Part shown: piece by piece, positions 1 to 11,129 of the stretch
Layout of the letters: each line of letters opens with the position of its first letter
How positions within the stretch are numbered: the first letter of the stretch is position 1
NCBI GenBank assembly: GCA_009760885.1
Contig: CM019719.1
Location: 36,373,584 to 36,437,583 of the forward strand
Source of the DNA: Achatina immaculata
Taxonomy: Eukaryota > Mollusca > Gastropoda > Stylommatophora > Achatinidae
Direction of reading: 5' to 3'
DNA length: 64,000 nucleotides
Made by a program: the position numbers and the translations under genes
The notes under the pieces: generated by a model
Told to the model about the DNA's origin: nothing
The model's database searches: none
Seen by the model: only the letters and a program-made list of their open reading frames with translations

Positions 1-59
1 TATATAAGATAAGAGAATAGCAGAATAATTGTTTCGTTATTTTATATTTTATTCAAGCT

Positions 60-66
60 CCACATT

Positions 67-97
<31 letters not shown>

Positions 98-125
98 TAT
101 GTATGTGTGTATGTATATATATGTG
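60..125. repeat. TG/TA dinucleotide microsatellite
   Basis: Alternating GT and AT runs with a few interruptions. No coding potential. Confidence 0.85.
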
Positions 126-139
126 TATTAAACTGAATG

Positions 140-225
140 ATTAGAAAGCGTGAATTTATGAGAGACAAAGGGCAGAATGTCAGACGGTCCTGCGTGCCCA
201 AGTCTTCACCCTTTCAAAATAAAGA

Positions 226-226
<1 letters not shown>
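140..226 (+). mobile_element. CR1/L2-like LINE 3' end fragment
   Basis: The segment carries the block GGGCAGAATGT, then a CCTGCGTGCCCA core, then AATAAAGAT. The same 3' end is found attached to reverse-transcriptase sequence at 6.1-9.2 kb and 27.1-28.2 kb. It is followed directly by a (CT)n run. Only the terminal untranslated part is present, so it is a severely 5'-truncated insertion. Confidence 0.7.

Positions 227-272
<46 letters not shown>
227..272. repeat. (CT)n microsatellite
   Basis: An uninterrupted CT run abutting the LINE 3' end. Confidence 0.95.
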
Positions 273-274
<2 letters not shown>

Positions 275-1017
275 TTGAACCTCTTCTGATACTTGAACCT
301 CTTCTCATCTTTCCATTCTATCACAGATAACCTTTGTAGATAAAAATGCAAAAACGGAAAAAAAAATCCGTCTACATAGAGATTTCCTAATTCGTGGAAC
401 TGATTGATTGCGATGTACGACATATATAAAAACATAAGCCCTCCATCTCTGCAGGCAATCGTATTCTAAATTTCCAAATGTAAAAATAACATTTAAGTGA
501 AAATGCTACAAAATAAAAATAAAATTAATGTTGCTCAAAATAGCGAATCTCAGAAAGCATTTTCCCCCCGAGTTTTATCTCGCTATAAGCATAGACTTGG
601 CGGTTATTGGAGGAACGATTTATAAAATCTGTATTTATGTGTATGTATGAGAGAGAAAGGGTCAGAGGTTAAAGGTCTGAGTGCGATTTGAGAAGGATAG
701 AATCTCTAACTGCTTAATGATAGTTAGATAACCATTGACAAGATACTGGAATGGCTCGCTTCTGTACAATTACCGCCCTAGCCTATGTTTGTGAGCTCAT
801 ACCCACTGACTGTCTGCGCAGGAACTGGGAGCGCTCGCTATGCCGCAACAGAAAATCTGCAATTTAACTGTCTTGTTAAAACTTTAGCTCTTAAACTGTT
901 TGCATGCTAATATTAGCTTTATAATTGTTATTACTGAAACGATAATGCTCTAATTGTCAACTCTTAAATTGTCGTTGTGAACATATAGTTTATAACTCAT
1001 ACATCTTACAAACATTC
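273..1017. other. No gene seen
   Basis: AT-rich sequence without a convincing open frame, RNA gene or recognisable repeat. Confidence 0.5.
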
Positions 1018-1366
1018 CGTGTCGTTAAACATCACATAGGGCTCGCATGGTAGTTTGCCAAGATTTCCTGTTTTCGGCGAGCTTTTCAACCTCATCAAGG
1101 GGTTTTATGCCTTCTAATTTGGCCTCTCTTAACAATATCCTCTTCACAGTTTCGCGTGGTTCGCCCTGTTGTGTTCTACTTGATAGCTTGTTTTGGAATT
1201 CTCTGACAGTTTCTTCTCATCACGTGATCGACATATGTCCATCTCCTTTTTCTGATCACCAATAAGACAGGTTGTTGTTCGCTCATCTGCCTTATCTCTT
1301 CGTTGTTCTTGAATTCGTTCCGCTTTATACCGAGTATTTTCCTTAGTTTATAATTGCCGAGACCGA
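1018..1366 (-). mobile_element. LINE family B 3' fragment
   Basis: The reverse complement matches the family B C-terminal coding end seen at 17.2-17.5 kb, 51.9-52.5 kb and 57.5-57.9 kb, including the stretches read there as KILGIKWNEFKNN and RRNDQRIPKQAIKWN. Stops and frame breaks are present, so it is dead. The apparent + strand open frame at 1047-1265 is the shadow of this element. Confidence 0.75.
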
Positions 1367-1621
1367 AATAACAATCAATATGACCAAAAGAAAAACTGTC
1401 CTGTGGTCTAATAAGACTATAACGACTAAATAGTTTCTAATGCACCATTTTCAAGAATGATACCTTCCACAAAATCCATTGTTTGTACTGTAGTAAGCAT
1501 CACTCTAGACTGTCTCCTCAGTAAAGACTATATCCTATGAACTGACACTTTTATCTAAAAGTAGATTCGGAACTGTCTCTGAGAACTAGGACGGGTGCTA
1601 CAATTAGGCTAACTGGTCAGC

Positions 1622-2681
1622 CAGCCTAGGCACAGATTTCAGAGTGGCTAGGTGTAGATCTCAGAGTGGCCAGGCGCAGATCTCAGAGTGGCTAGATGCA
1701 GATCTCAGAGTGGCTAGGTGTAGATGTCAGAGTGGCTAAGCGCAGATCTCAGAGTGGCTAGGTGTATATGTCAGAGTGGCTAAGCGCAGATCTCAGAGTG
1801 GCTAGGTGCAGATCTCAGAGTGGCTAGGTGCAGATCTCAGAGTGGCTAGGTGCAGATCTCAGAGTGGCTAAGCGCAGATCTCAGAGTGGCTAGGTGTAGA
1901 TGTCAGAGTGGCTAGGTGCAGATCTCAGAGTGGCTAGGTGTAGATGTCAGAGTGGCTAGGTGCAGATCTCAGAGTGGCTAGGTGTAGATGTCAGAGTGGC
2001 TAAGCGCAGATGTCAGAGTGGCTAGGTGTAGATGTCAGAGTGGCTAAGCGCAGATCTCAGAGTGGCTAGGTGCAGTTCTCAGAGTGGCTAGGTGCAGATC
2101 TCAGAGTGGCTAGGTGCAGATCTCAGAGTGGCTAAGCGCAGATCTCAGAGTGGCTAGGTGTAGATGTCAGAGTGGCTAGGTGTAGATGTCAGAGTGGCTA
2201 AGCGCAGATCTCAGAGTGGCTAGGTGTAGATGTCAGAGTGGCTAGGTGTAGATGTCAGAGTGGCTAAGCGCAGATCTCAGAGTGGCTAGGTGTAGATGTC
2301 AGAGTGGCTAGGTGTAGATGTCAGAGTGGCTAAGCGCAGATCTCAGAGTGGCTAGGTGTAGATGTCAGAGTGGCTATGTGCAGATCTCAGAGTGGCTAGG
2401 CGCAGATCTCAGAGTGGCTAGGTGTAGATGTCAGAGTGCCTAGGCGCAGATCTCAGAGTGGCTAGGTGTAGATCTCAGAGTGCCTAGGCGCAGATCTCAG
2501 AGTGGCTAGGTGCAGATCTCAGAGTGGCTAGATGCAGATCTCAGAGTGGCTAGGTGCAGATCTCAGAGTGGCTAGGTGCAGATCTCAGAGTGCCTAGGTG
2601 CAGATCTCAGAGTGCCTAGGCGCAGATCTCAGAGTGGCTAGGCGCAGATCTCAGAGTGCCTAGGCGCAGATCTCAGAGTGG
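1622..2681. repeat. 22-bp minisatellite, about 48 units
   Basis: A tandem array of a 22-bp unit of the form GCTAGGTGCAGATCTCAGAG plus TG. Recurring variants are GGTGTAGATGTC, AGCGCAGATCTC and GCCTAGGCGCAG. Between about 2150 and 2350 the variants follow a three-unit (66-bp) order repeated several times, which is a small higher-order repeat. Most units carry AGATCT. No stable open frame. Confidence 0.95.
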
Positions 2682-2819
2682 CATAGTTTTATACAAATAT
2701 CTAGAGTTATTTATTTATTTTTTGTGAACTCTCCAAACAAATTCGTGGCCTGAACTCTGAAATAATTTTCGGGGGTAGATCCGAAACAAAAGGCGAGGAA
2801 TGCTTACCAACAGTGTCGT

Positions 2820-3125
2820 TCTCTAGCATGTCCACGGGCAACCCCACACTGCGGCTCGCACGAAGTCTTTACTCAAGCAATTCCTCTGGCAGATTTTTGA
2901 TCATCCCCATTTACAACCCTGACTTGGCGCCAAAGCATTTACGGTCTCTTCTACAAGATGAAGGTCTGCCTGGCTATTGAGGGCTTCGAAACCAACGAGA
3001 AGTTCATGGCTGGGAGTAAACAAATGGCTGGACACCCTGGCGGCCTAGTTCTCTGATGAGGAATTGCAGAAGTTGCTGCCAGAGTATAACAAATGTGTGA
3101 ATTTTGGGTGACTACAACATGGCAA
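2820..3125 (+). pseudogene. Mariner-like transposase C-terminal fragment
   Basis: Read with frameshifts, the segment gives a transposase signature: NARPHTAARTKSLLKQF followed by WQIFDHP and a PDLAP motif, then MKVCLAIEGFETNEKFMAG, and finally EELQKLLPEYNKCVNFG. In mariner proteins these lie around the second and third catalytic Asp and the C-terminal GDYVEK-type end. Several stops and at least two frameshifts show that it is inactive. Neither terminal inverted repeat was identified. Confidence 0.7.
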
Positions 3126-3700
3126 AGTAGTGCAGCTATGCATGTAAGCTGTGTATGTAACAAATTTTTCCCATCTATTTTAGCCTTTTTTTTACCCCAG
3201 CCAATCGGAGTTTGATTCTGGAATTGTCTTATTGTTTGTATATACTGACCTGTAGGAAATTGCTGCCACATGTATCTACTAGTCTGTTGACTACTTTGTC
3301 TTCTCCAGCATATGTTAATTCGATAATTTGCTGCAAAACAGCAGACTTTTGATGGGCCAAACTAGTAACTTATTCAGTACGTCCAACCTGATCTTCGTGC
3401 AGAGGCTCAGAGCTGAGCTAACAAGCCAACCCGGCAACACAACTGAGAATCTCTTCTTTAATCTTACTCGTTGTGTCTCGTGCTCAGTGTCACATGATCT
3501 CCTGTTTCACTAACTTGCTCGCCTACTAGACTGGTCTTGTTGACCTGTGACCGCTGAAATCAGTTAACGCCTACTGACTACTTTAAAGAAAAAAAATGAA
3601 AAAAATTCACGACATATTGAAATTTTTCCCATAACACTCCTCAATTCATTTCCATGCTTTGCCAGAATAAAGTTTTGGTAGAAACAAACTAAAAGAAAGT
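3126..3700. other. No gene seen
   Basis: The short open frames here (for example 3328-3513) have no recognisable domain or splice context. Confidence 0.45.
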
Positions 3701-3734
3701 CACTATATAATTTAAAAATATACGTTTGGTTATA

Positions 3735-3925
3735 ATCCAGTCACCCAGCTGTAGAAATGGGTACCCGACTTCTTCTGGAGTTGGGGAAGGAAAGGCGGCC
3801 AGGCGTGATACTGACCATATCATCCTCTAGTGTGCTGACAGGTCAAGGAAAATATGAGCACTAACACCATATCCCTATGTGCCTCTAAGGCATGACAGGA
3901 TTACCTTTACCTTTTTTACCTATAA
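3735..3925 (+). mobile_element. tRNA-type SINE, 5'-truncated copy
   Basis: The body shares CACCCAGCTGTAGAAATGGG, CTTCTTCTGGAG, GACCATATCAT and GACAGGTCAAGGAAAAT with the SINE at 42.92-43.15 kb. It ends in CACCATATCCCTATGTGCCT and a TTACCTTTACCTTTT tail that recurs inverted at 42.50-42.56 kb. The tRNA-like head is missing. It sits among copies of an ATATACGTTTGGTTATAA repeat (about 3715, 3950 and 3975). Confidence 0.65.
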
Positions 3926-3995
3926 ATATACAATTAAAAAATATACGTTTGGTTATAAATATATAATTTAAAAATATACGTTTGGTTATAAATAT

Positions 3996-4490
3996 GCTGC
4001 TTTTCGTTTTATTTATCCCTTGCCTGACTATTTGCTGTGAGCACTGATTCCCGTAGACGTACAAGATGTTCCTACAATGCCAGTGTTGTTTTGGGAGTTA
4101 AAGAGTTAATAAGAAAACTGGTAGTGAGTCTTATCAAGAGTTTCTAAAAAAATGAACTTGTGGTAAAACTTGTTCCTGTCTTTTCTTTCCTTTCTCCGTG
4201 TTTACTGCAATGGCCTGGCATATGTTTACGCACATAATCATAAATAATGTATGCTTATACTGCTTCGTGAGTGTTCTTTGAGAGGTTAAGAGTAATGAAA
4301 CGGCGGGATTTAACATCTGAGCAGAAACTAGAATATAAAAATAAGATGACATATAAGCAGCTCTCTAACTGGAAAAGTAAATTGCTGCCATGTGGGAATG
4401 TGTGCTCCATGTCACACTGACCCGAAGCTTCATGGGAAACGAAGTTTAAAAAAAAAAAATTAAAAACTCGGGAAGAAAGAAGGCGTTTCA
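3996..4490. other. No gene seen
   Basis: The minus-strand open frames at 4134-4548 show no domain and no codon structure worth calling. Confidence 0.4.
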
Positions 4491-4589
4491 CTTCACACAC
4501 AGATTCTAAATGTAAGTGCATTGTCTGACATGCAGGCTTACACTTCACACACAGATTCTAAATGTAAGTGCACTGTCTGACATGCAGGC
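4491..4589. repeat. 52-bp direct duplication
   Basis: Two adjacent copies starting CTTCACACACAGATTCTAAA, at 4491 and 4543, differ at very few positions. Confidence 0.9.
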
Positions 4590-5400
4590 GTATATGGTGA
4601 GAAAATTGGCTATATTTATGTAAGTAAACACTTACTTTGTGGGTTGCGTTCAAAACCACGTGAACGTATGGCGAAAGAATATAAATGTACTATTGCTACA
4701 TGAATTTGCACCAAAATACACGTAGTTCCACCTTAGTTACTAATGAGTTCCGTTCCTAAGTGTGTTTGTACGTAAGTCGAAAGTTAGCAAACACAGGATT
4801 CTTATCTAACGTCATATGTATATATGTGTGTTTGTTTGTTTGTTTGTTTGTTTTCATTGGATAAAAATCATTCAAGAAACCAACGAGAATCACTGTAGAT
4901 GAGCGCCTGGAGGTACGGCTTGTTTTTTTATTACAAACAATTGTATTGAACTGGAAATTTTAATAGAATATGTTTTACAGGTGTCTGTGGTAACTACGCT
5001 TTGTCGGACGATCGTAAATCGGACACTGACTGTATAGGAAAGAGCAATAGGGCATTGAATTCAGCATTTTTTTTTTGGTAGATGTTCAAGAAGCTTAGAT
5101 TAAAAGCTCTGGTTCATTGTTCTTCATTATTGTTATGTTAGTGATGATAAGCATGGTAAATTCACAAGTAGCAAGGGCGGTTTCATGACTTCCTTAATTC
5201 ATCTACTTTCATGTTGTTTACCCGCATTTTCGATCATTACATAAACACAAGATGTGGCTAAGAAAGAATGAAAGTGAAACTGATTTAAACATTGCGGGTC
5301 CCTTTTTTTTTCTTCTTTTCCTCGGAAAACAACTGTAGCTTGCGTTTAGTTTCAGGAAAATTGGACTCAGATAAGACTTGTCAGTTATTGCCATTTTCTG
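4590..5400. other. No gene seen
   Basis: Contains a short (TTTG)n run near 4830. The phrase CGTAAGTCGAAAGTT near 4770 resembles one at about 29570-29600 and may be the end of an old DNA transposon, but no second terminus was found. Confidence 0.4.
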
Positions 5401-5403
5401 CGC

Positions 5404-5545
5404 CACGTGGTTCCCTATTGGCTTGTGCGGTGAAACTGACGCTGTTTACCCCAACGACAAATCTGCATATAAACGGGCAGAGAGCTAGTACTGGGTTTTA
5501 AAGCAGCCAGTGTTACGCTCAAGATTTGACTCGTCTGGTAAGTGA
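5404..5545 (+). promoter_or_regulatory. Candidate promoter plus 5' exon with donor
   Basis: Four elements occur in promoter order on the + strand: a CACGTG E-box (5404-5409), an inverted CCAAT box ATTGG (5417-5421), TATAAA (5468-5473), and about 65 bp downstream of it a strong splice donor CTG|GTAAGTGAG with the GT at 5538. Transcription would start near 5500 and give a short non-coding exon. The next + strand gene is the choline transporter at 15.1 kb, which has a plausible acceptor at 15055. The elements are visible; the link to that gene is inference. Confidence 0.4.
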
Positions 5546-5992
5546 GTTATTTTACGATATATTTTTGATGTTTTCATTTAGTTTCGTATATTAGTCGGTT
5601 ATTTTTTCCTCTTGCGGCTGACTTCAGCTAGTAAACATCAAACGTTTTATTCATATCCTACAGGATCTCTAGTTCGTGACTAGTTTTGTTGAAACCGGTT
5701 CTTTACTTTATAGCACATAATGCCATCCGTTTATTTCTTATGTTGAATACTATCGCAGCTTTGATAAAACTACTAAATTAAACCACGGAAATATGGTGAA
5801 TAAGTGAGAGCAACAGCTTATATCACAGATGTTGTGCAGAGCTTTGTACATGAGAGCTGCAGCAGATTTATCTGGGTTAATGAACTAAAACAACATGGGC
5901 AGCATCGGTGTAATTTTGTAGCAATATCTACATCAATAGCAGGAATATTGGATTTGTAGTAGTAATTGTGGTAGTATAAACGTCAGCAGTAT

Positions 5993-6075
5993 TATTATTA
6001 TTATTATTAGCAGTAGTAGTATTAGTATTGGTAGTATTAGTATTAGTAGTGGTAGTAGTATTAATAGAAGTAAAA
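5993..6075. repeat. Degenerate (TAG/TAT)n trinucleotide tract
   Basis: Imperfect trinucleotide repeat directly before the tail of the minus-strand LINE. Confidence 0.8.
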
Positions 6076-6422
6076 GTAGATTGATTGATTGATTGATTGA
6101 TTGATCTTTATTTCAGAAGGGTTAAGAATTGGGCACGCAGGCCCGTCTGACATTCTGCCCTTTATCATACATCTTTCACCCTATTCCAGACATTCTACAA
6201 ATATGCTGTTCATATAACAAACATAACTAACATTGAAGCTGAGAGACATAAAATAAAATATAACATTTACGTTTCGCTCTTAAACATTCACTCAGTACAG
6301 AAGTAACTACATACATTATAAATGACTATCTACTAAACAAAATTTTCGGGACTATTCAGAAAACAATTAATTGTATTCGGTGTCTGTAAGAGCAGCTTAA
6401 GATAACTTTTAAGTTTTATAAT

Positions 6423-7893
6423 TCATGGAGGCATGTAGTCGACATCAAATAGATATTGGGAAAGCTTGTAATTGTAGGAAGGAGTATAATTTATATTTTT
6501 TATATAGGATGGGAGGGTATTCCAAAGATGAGCAGCAGAATAACTAAAGCTTTTCTTGTAAAGATCAAGCCTAGGTTTTGGAAGACATATGTTGTTCAAG
6601 CGTTGGCTGCACTTTGGGCTAAATTTAAACAGGTTAAATAGATAAGGCGGGGCATGCCGTGAAAGAATTTGATGTACTAACTTGGCTTTGTTGAAGAGGA
6701 ACCTGTTCTTAAGAGGTAGTATTTTGATACGTTTGTGATGATTAGTTGTTTGTGCTTGATCTTTGTCACTAATAAGCTTTACTGCTCGCTTTTAGAGAGA
6801 GCAAAGCCTCTTTGTATTTGACCCTGAGCAACCATCCCAAACTGTTGAGCAGTAGTCTAAATGTGTTTGTATATGAGCTATGTAGTATGTCTTCCTAGTG
6901 TCTTGATCTATGAAGTGCTTAATTTTAGCTAATTGGTATACTTTTTGTGCGATGAGTTTTGTTAGGCATTGCACATGAGAGTTCCAGGTCAGATGTTGGT
7001 CAATAATAAGACCTAGTGTTTTGTGCTCGCTAACGTTTTCTATCTGTGATGTTTCTGTACAGAGCCGAAGTGTTGTTTTTGTTGCGTTTTGTAGTTTCTG
7101 TCTTGTTGTTATGAGCATTGATTTTGTTTTATCGGTGTTTATAATCATGCCATTATTTTTGCTCCATCCAATTAAATTGTATAACTCGACCTGAAGAGTT
7201 GATTCTAGATTAACACAATCGTAGTCACTGGTGTAGACTATGCAATCATCGGCAAAAAGGTCACAAGATGAGTGTTTAAGATGAAGTGGAAGATCATTGA
7301 TATAGATAGCAAAGAGCAACGGGCCTAGAATAGAACCTTGCGGAACACCAATGTCAACTTTAGCAGAATTTGATAGAGAATTGTTGAAGAATACTACCTG
7401 TTGTCTGTCTGAAAGAAACGATGCAATTAATTTTATTAGGTCAGGGTGCAGTCTATAAGTCTTTATTTTTCTTACAAGAATATCGTGGTCAATCATATCA
7501 GATGCCTTTTTAAAGTCGACAAAGATGGCACCACATAGTCTGTCGTCATTTATGTTTACTAACCAGTTTTCTGTCATTTTGGTAAGAGCTGTGTGGCAGG
7601 AATGATTGGGTCTAAAGCCTGACTGACTATCTATGAATAAATTGTTCTCTTGCATGTGTCGTAGAGTTATTTTGTGTATGTGTTTTTCGAGTGGTTTTGA
7701 TAATGACGATAATATGGATATTGGTCTATAGTTGGTAAGATTGTTGGATGAGCCAGATTTAAAGCGAGGATACACCTTAGCAGTTTTAAAAGCCTCAGGA
7801 AAATAACATTTTGCAATGCACTAGTTGTAAATATATGTTAGTGTATGTGAAATGACAGGTGCAGCATAACGTAAGATCTTATTACTAATATCA
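6423..7893 (-). pseudogene. LINE reverse transcriptase, C-terminal part of ORF2
   Basis: The frame contains the motif NYRPISILSSLSKPLEK, a SGFRPNHSCHTAL motif, IFVDFKKASDMIDHD, the template-grip motif GVPQGSILGPLLF, and the catalytic box LFADDCIVY with both Asp residues present. Then come NTDKTKSM and LGLIIDQHLTWNSHV. The C-terminal domain ends YMPP before a stop at 6423-6425, as in the copy at 27.7 kb. Two in-frame stops (near 6792 and 7825) break the frame. Family knowledge: this enzyme performs target-primed reverse transcription. Confidence 0.85.
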
Positions 7894-9216
7894 TCAAGCC
7901 CAGCTGTATTGTTGTTTTTTTAAGGTTAAGAGATAATTGTGAACTTCACTGATTGTTAAGAATGGAATGTGTAACTGTTTAAAATCAGTACATCTGCTGT
8001 CCAGGAATGTTTGTAGTTCATGTAAGTCGCATACAGGAGCTGATACTGATGATTTAAGAACGTTGATTTCTTCTCTGAAATGTGTACTGATATGTGCGCT
8101 AGTGTATGCACGATTGATGGCTTGAGAATCAAATTCTTTTCTTTTATTTGATAGGGTATTTATGGCTTTCCAAATTGATTTACTGTCTGATTTATTCTGT
8201 ATTAGATTCCTGAAGTAATTTTTTTTCTCTTGTCTTATTAAGTATTGAACTTTGTTTCTGAGTGAACGGTAGGTCATAAAGTCCTTGATTTTGTGCGCCC
8301 GATCAAGTTCTCTCATGAATTGTAGTATTTCAGGTGTTATCCATGGTGACTTCGTCTGGTGTTTTACTCTCACCTCTTTCATGGGGACATGTTTGTCTAA
8401 TATATCTCTGAAGATCTTTAGCCAATATTCTATTGTCTCATCAGGGTCAGTTATTTGGTACACGTGTGTAAGTGAAGATTCTTGCAAATCATTAAGGAAT
8501 AATTCTAGGTTAAATTTTCTGAAGCTCCTAAATTTCATACTGATGTGATTGTGTTTAGGAAGTTTATACCCCTTTCTTGTCCACGTACAGCAGACTGGGT
8601 AATGATCGCTTAACGAAGTATGAGGGATGTTACATTTAATGATGTTTTCTGGTTGGGCTACATATATATGATCTAATAATGTGGATGATACTTCTGTTAC
8701 TCTGGTAGGTTTGGTGACAATTTGGCGAAGATTATAGGATAATATAATATTGCTCCAAGTTAGATGTGATTGTGTTAGATCTATGTTGAAATCTCCAAGA
8801 ATGATAATATCTTTGAACCTAAAGGTTGAAACATCATCCATCATAGTCGTGAAGTGATCGTATCACAGAGATGATGCATTTGGATTACGGTACAAAAGTC
8901 CAATAATTAATGGACTTCCGCCCAGATACACTCTACCTCTGAAGATTCGAGGTCTTCTCTACGACTAAACTGGATATACATACATTGCTAGAACTGTTTC
9001 TAGTTTTCTAGTTGGGTCACGCCGGATCAGGTTAAAACCGTTAATTCTAATATCTTCATCGGTTATGTTCCTATTTAAACGGCTTTCAGAGAAGCCAAAA
9101 ATGTGGAAATTTTGATGTAATATGTGTGTTACTTCAGGAATTTTACCTAATAGGTGATATACATTCAGATAGCCTAATCGAAGTCCTTCCTTATGTAACC
9201 ATTTTTCGGTAGGTGG
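7894..9216 (-). pseudogene. LINE AP-like endonuclease domain
   Basis: The N-terminal part reads LGYLNVYHLLGKIPEV and FGFSESRLN near 9050-9190. It continues through YLGGSPLIIGLLYRNPNAS near 8890-8940 in shifted frames. The main open frame from 8844 has IIILGDFNIDL and TSLSDHYPV, the typical Asp/Asn and Ser-Asp-His signatures of the fold. A linker of about 200 residues leads to the reverse transcriptase, with a frame break near 7893 beside a T run. At least two other frameshifts lie between 8844 and 8965. In life it would nick target DNA. Confidence 0.8.
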
Positions 9217-9255
9217 GGTCATTAGTAGTAATAGTAGTATTAGTAGTAGTAGTAA

Positions 9256-9303
<48 letters not shown>

Positions 9304-9542
9304 CAGCAGCAGCAGTAGAAGTAGTAGCATTAGCAGCGGCAGATGCTCTGACACTATAAGTAGTGCCATCAAGGTCTTTGCAGTTACTGTAAAAGTATAA
9401 GTAGTACTAGTAATAGTAATAGTAGTAGCAATAGTAATAGTAGTAGTAGTATTAGTAGTAATATTATTATTAGTAGTAGTAGTAGTAGAAGTAGTAACAG
9501 TAGCTAGTAGTAGTAGTAGTAGTAATATTATTAGTAGTAGTC

Positions 9543-9573
<31 letters not shown>

Positions 9574-9685
9574 CAGCAGATGCTTTGATACTCTAATAGT
9601 GCCATCAAAATCTTTGCGGTTACTGTAAAAGTATAAGTAGTACTAGTAATAGTAGTAGTAACAGTAATAGTAGGAGTAGTAGTAT

Positions 9686-9735
<50 letters not shown>

Positions 9736-9844
9736 TAGTAGTAGTAGTAGTATTAGCAACAGCAGATGCTTTGACACTATAAGTAGTGCCAGCAAAATCT
9801 TTACAGTTACTGTAAAAGTATAAGTAGTACTAGTAATAGTAGTT

Positions 9845-9911
<67 letters not shown>

Positions 9912-10054
9912 CAGAAGTGGTAACATTAACAGCAGCAGATCTCTGACACTATAAGTAGTGCCAGCAAAATCTTTGCAGTTACTGTAAAAGTATAAGTAGT
10001 AGTAGTAGTAGTAGTAGTAGTAATAGTAATAGTAGTTGTTGTAGTAGTAGTATT

Positions 10055-10119
<65 letters not shown>

Positions 10120-10130
10120 CAACAGGCAGA
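9217..10130. repeat. Compound (AGT)n locus with a repeated unique spacer
   Basis: Long TAG/AGT runs are separated by four copies of a roughly 60-80 bp spacer that contains TTACTGTAAAAGTATAAGTA (near 9384, 9619, 9807 and 9979) and a GCAGATGCT-type lead. The whole is a tandem array of about 180-235 bp units whose microsatellite part varies in length. The Leu-, Thr- and Ser-only open frames here are artefacts. Confidence 0.9.
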
Positions 10131-10445
10131 GCAGGAAACTTTCCATTATAGCGAGGAAAAGAACTACAGTTCCGGGTAGATGGGGCAGGTCCGCCAACGA
10201 ATTCTCGACTTAAAAATGAGTCGTTATTTTGGTGCATTTTAATTTAGTACCACGTGGCAGAGGAATGTAAAGTAGCCACGACGAGTTATGATCGGGTTCA
10301 GGGATCCGTCATTCATTGAAGCGGTATTTTTCAAATCTGCCCCCCCCCCCCCCCTTAAAAAAAACTCCATCCCCCTTCACTAGAAGAGTGCTTTGGCACA
10401 TTCTAGTTGCTGGAGAATCATTTTCAGACCCGAGTGCAGAAAAGT

Positions 10446-10522
10446 CAAGGACAGAGTGCCAAGGACAGAGTGCTAAAGACAGAGTGCCAAGGACAGAGTG
10501 CCAAGGACAGAGTGCCAAGAGA
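10446..10522. repeat. 14-bp tandem repeat, 5 units
   Basis: The unit AAGGACAGAGTGCC is repeated with two variant copies. Confidence 0.9.
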
Positions 10523-10834
10523 GCGTAAAGGTAAGGAAAGAAAAAACAGTTTCTAACGCAAGTGAAACCTGACCTAATTTGAGAATGAAGGAGTCTAAAA
10601 ACATAAAGAGTTCTGCGCTCCAAGAATGAGGAAGAAGTATACTGCCTCGGGTAATGGAATGAGGAGTTTTTTTTTTCTTTCAATATTGCTGTCACATCAG
10701 AACATTGTCCTGAGCTGTTGATAGCACGGGCGCTGGAAGATAGGTAACGATAATGAGGGGCAAACAAGTCTGCTGTGGATTAAATGACGTTGAAAGACAC
10801 AAGTATTCAAGTGTCGCAGATTATTTTGCTTCTG

Positions 10835-10967
10835 TAATGTGACAAATTAAACATAAAGTGATATTTTTGTTGTGTATTGTGACAATTTAAATATAAAATG
10901 ATATTTTGGTTGTGTAATGTGACAATTTAAACATAAAGTGATATTTTGGTTGTATAATGTGACAGTC
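10835..10967. repeat. 40-bp tandem repeat, 3 units plus partial
   Basis: Copies start with GTGACAAATTAAACATAAAG or close variants, with GACA at 10841, 10881, 10921 and 10961. Confidence 0.9.
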
Positions 10968-10990
10968 TATAACGTGACCAGACAGATATC

Positions 10991-11125
10991 TTAACTCTTT
11001 CACTTCAAAATAACACCGCCAGTTTTCATAGATCTTGCAAGCCTTTGTCAGTCAATATTCAGAGCGATATTCAGACAGAGTCTAAATAAAATGAAGAGTA
11101 GCACAACTTCTAACCCAACTCATAT
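10991..11125 (+). mobile_element. piggyBac-like MITE, left part
   Basis: Starts TTAACTCTTTCACTTCAAAA and stays similar for about 130 bp to the MITE at 59832-60062, including ATAAAATGAAGAGTAGCACA. The right half is missing; a family A LINE tail lies at the break. Confidence 0.55.
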
Positions 11126-11129
11126 TGTT

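Larger units (their letters stand above)
6081..9216 (-). mobile_element. Near full-length CR1/L2-like LINE
   Basis: Read on the minus strand the element runs from an endonuclease N-terminus near 9216, through a reverse transcriptase, to a 3' untranslated region with GGGCAGAATGT, AATAAA and a (ATCA)n tail at 6081-6105. Its 5' end abuts a long (TAG)n tract. The 3' end is shared with fragments at 0.14, 24.4, 28.1, 48.0 and 49.1 kb. About 3.1 kb is preserved with few lesions, so it is one of the younger insertions here. It lies upstream of the transporter in opposite orientation. Confidence 0.85.

Noticed and set aside
1622..2681. Regularly spaced repeat that could suggest CRISPR or a promoter array
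   Set aside because: Head-to-tail 22-bp minisatellite with no spacers.
4741..5060. DNA transposon with CGTAAGTCG-type ends
   Set aside because: Only scattered short phrases were seen; no pair of inverted ends or target duplication could be fixed.
9979..10237. Thr-rich and Leu-rich open frames
   Set aside because: Translation of (AGT)n runs.
10309..10767. 152-codon minus-strand frame with a repeated LCPWHS segment
   Set aside because: The repeat is the 14-bp tandem array, and the rest has no domain or splice context.
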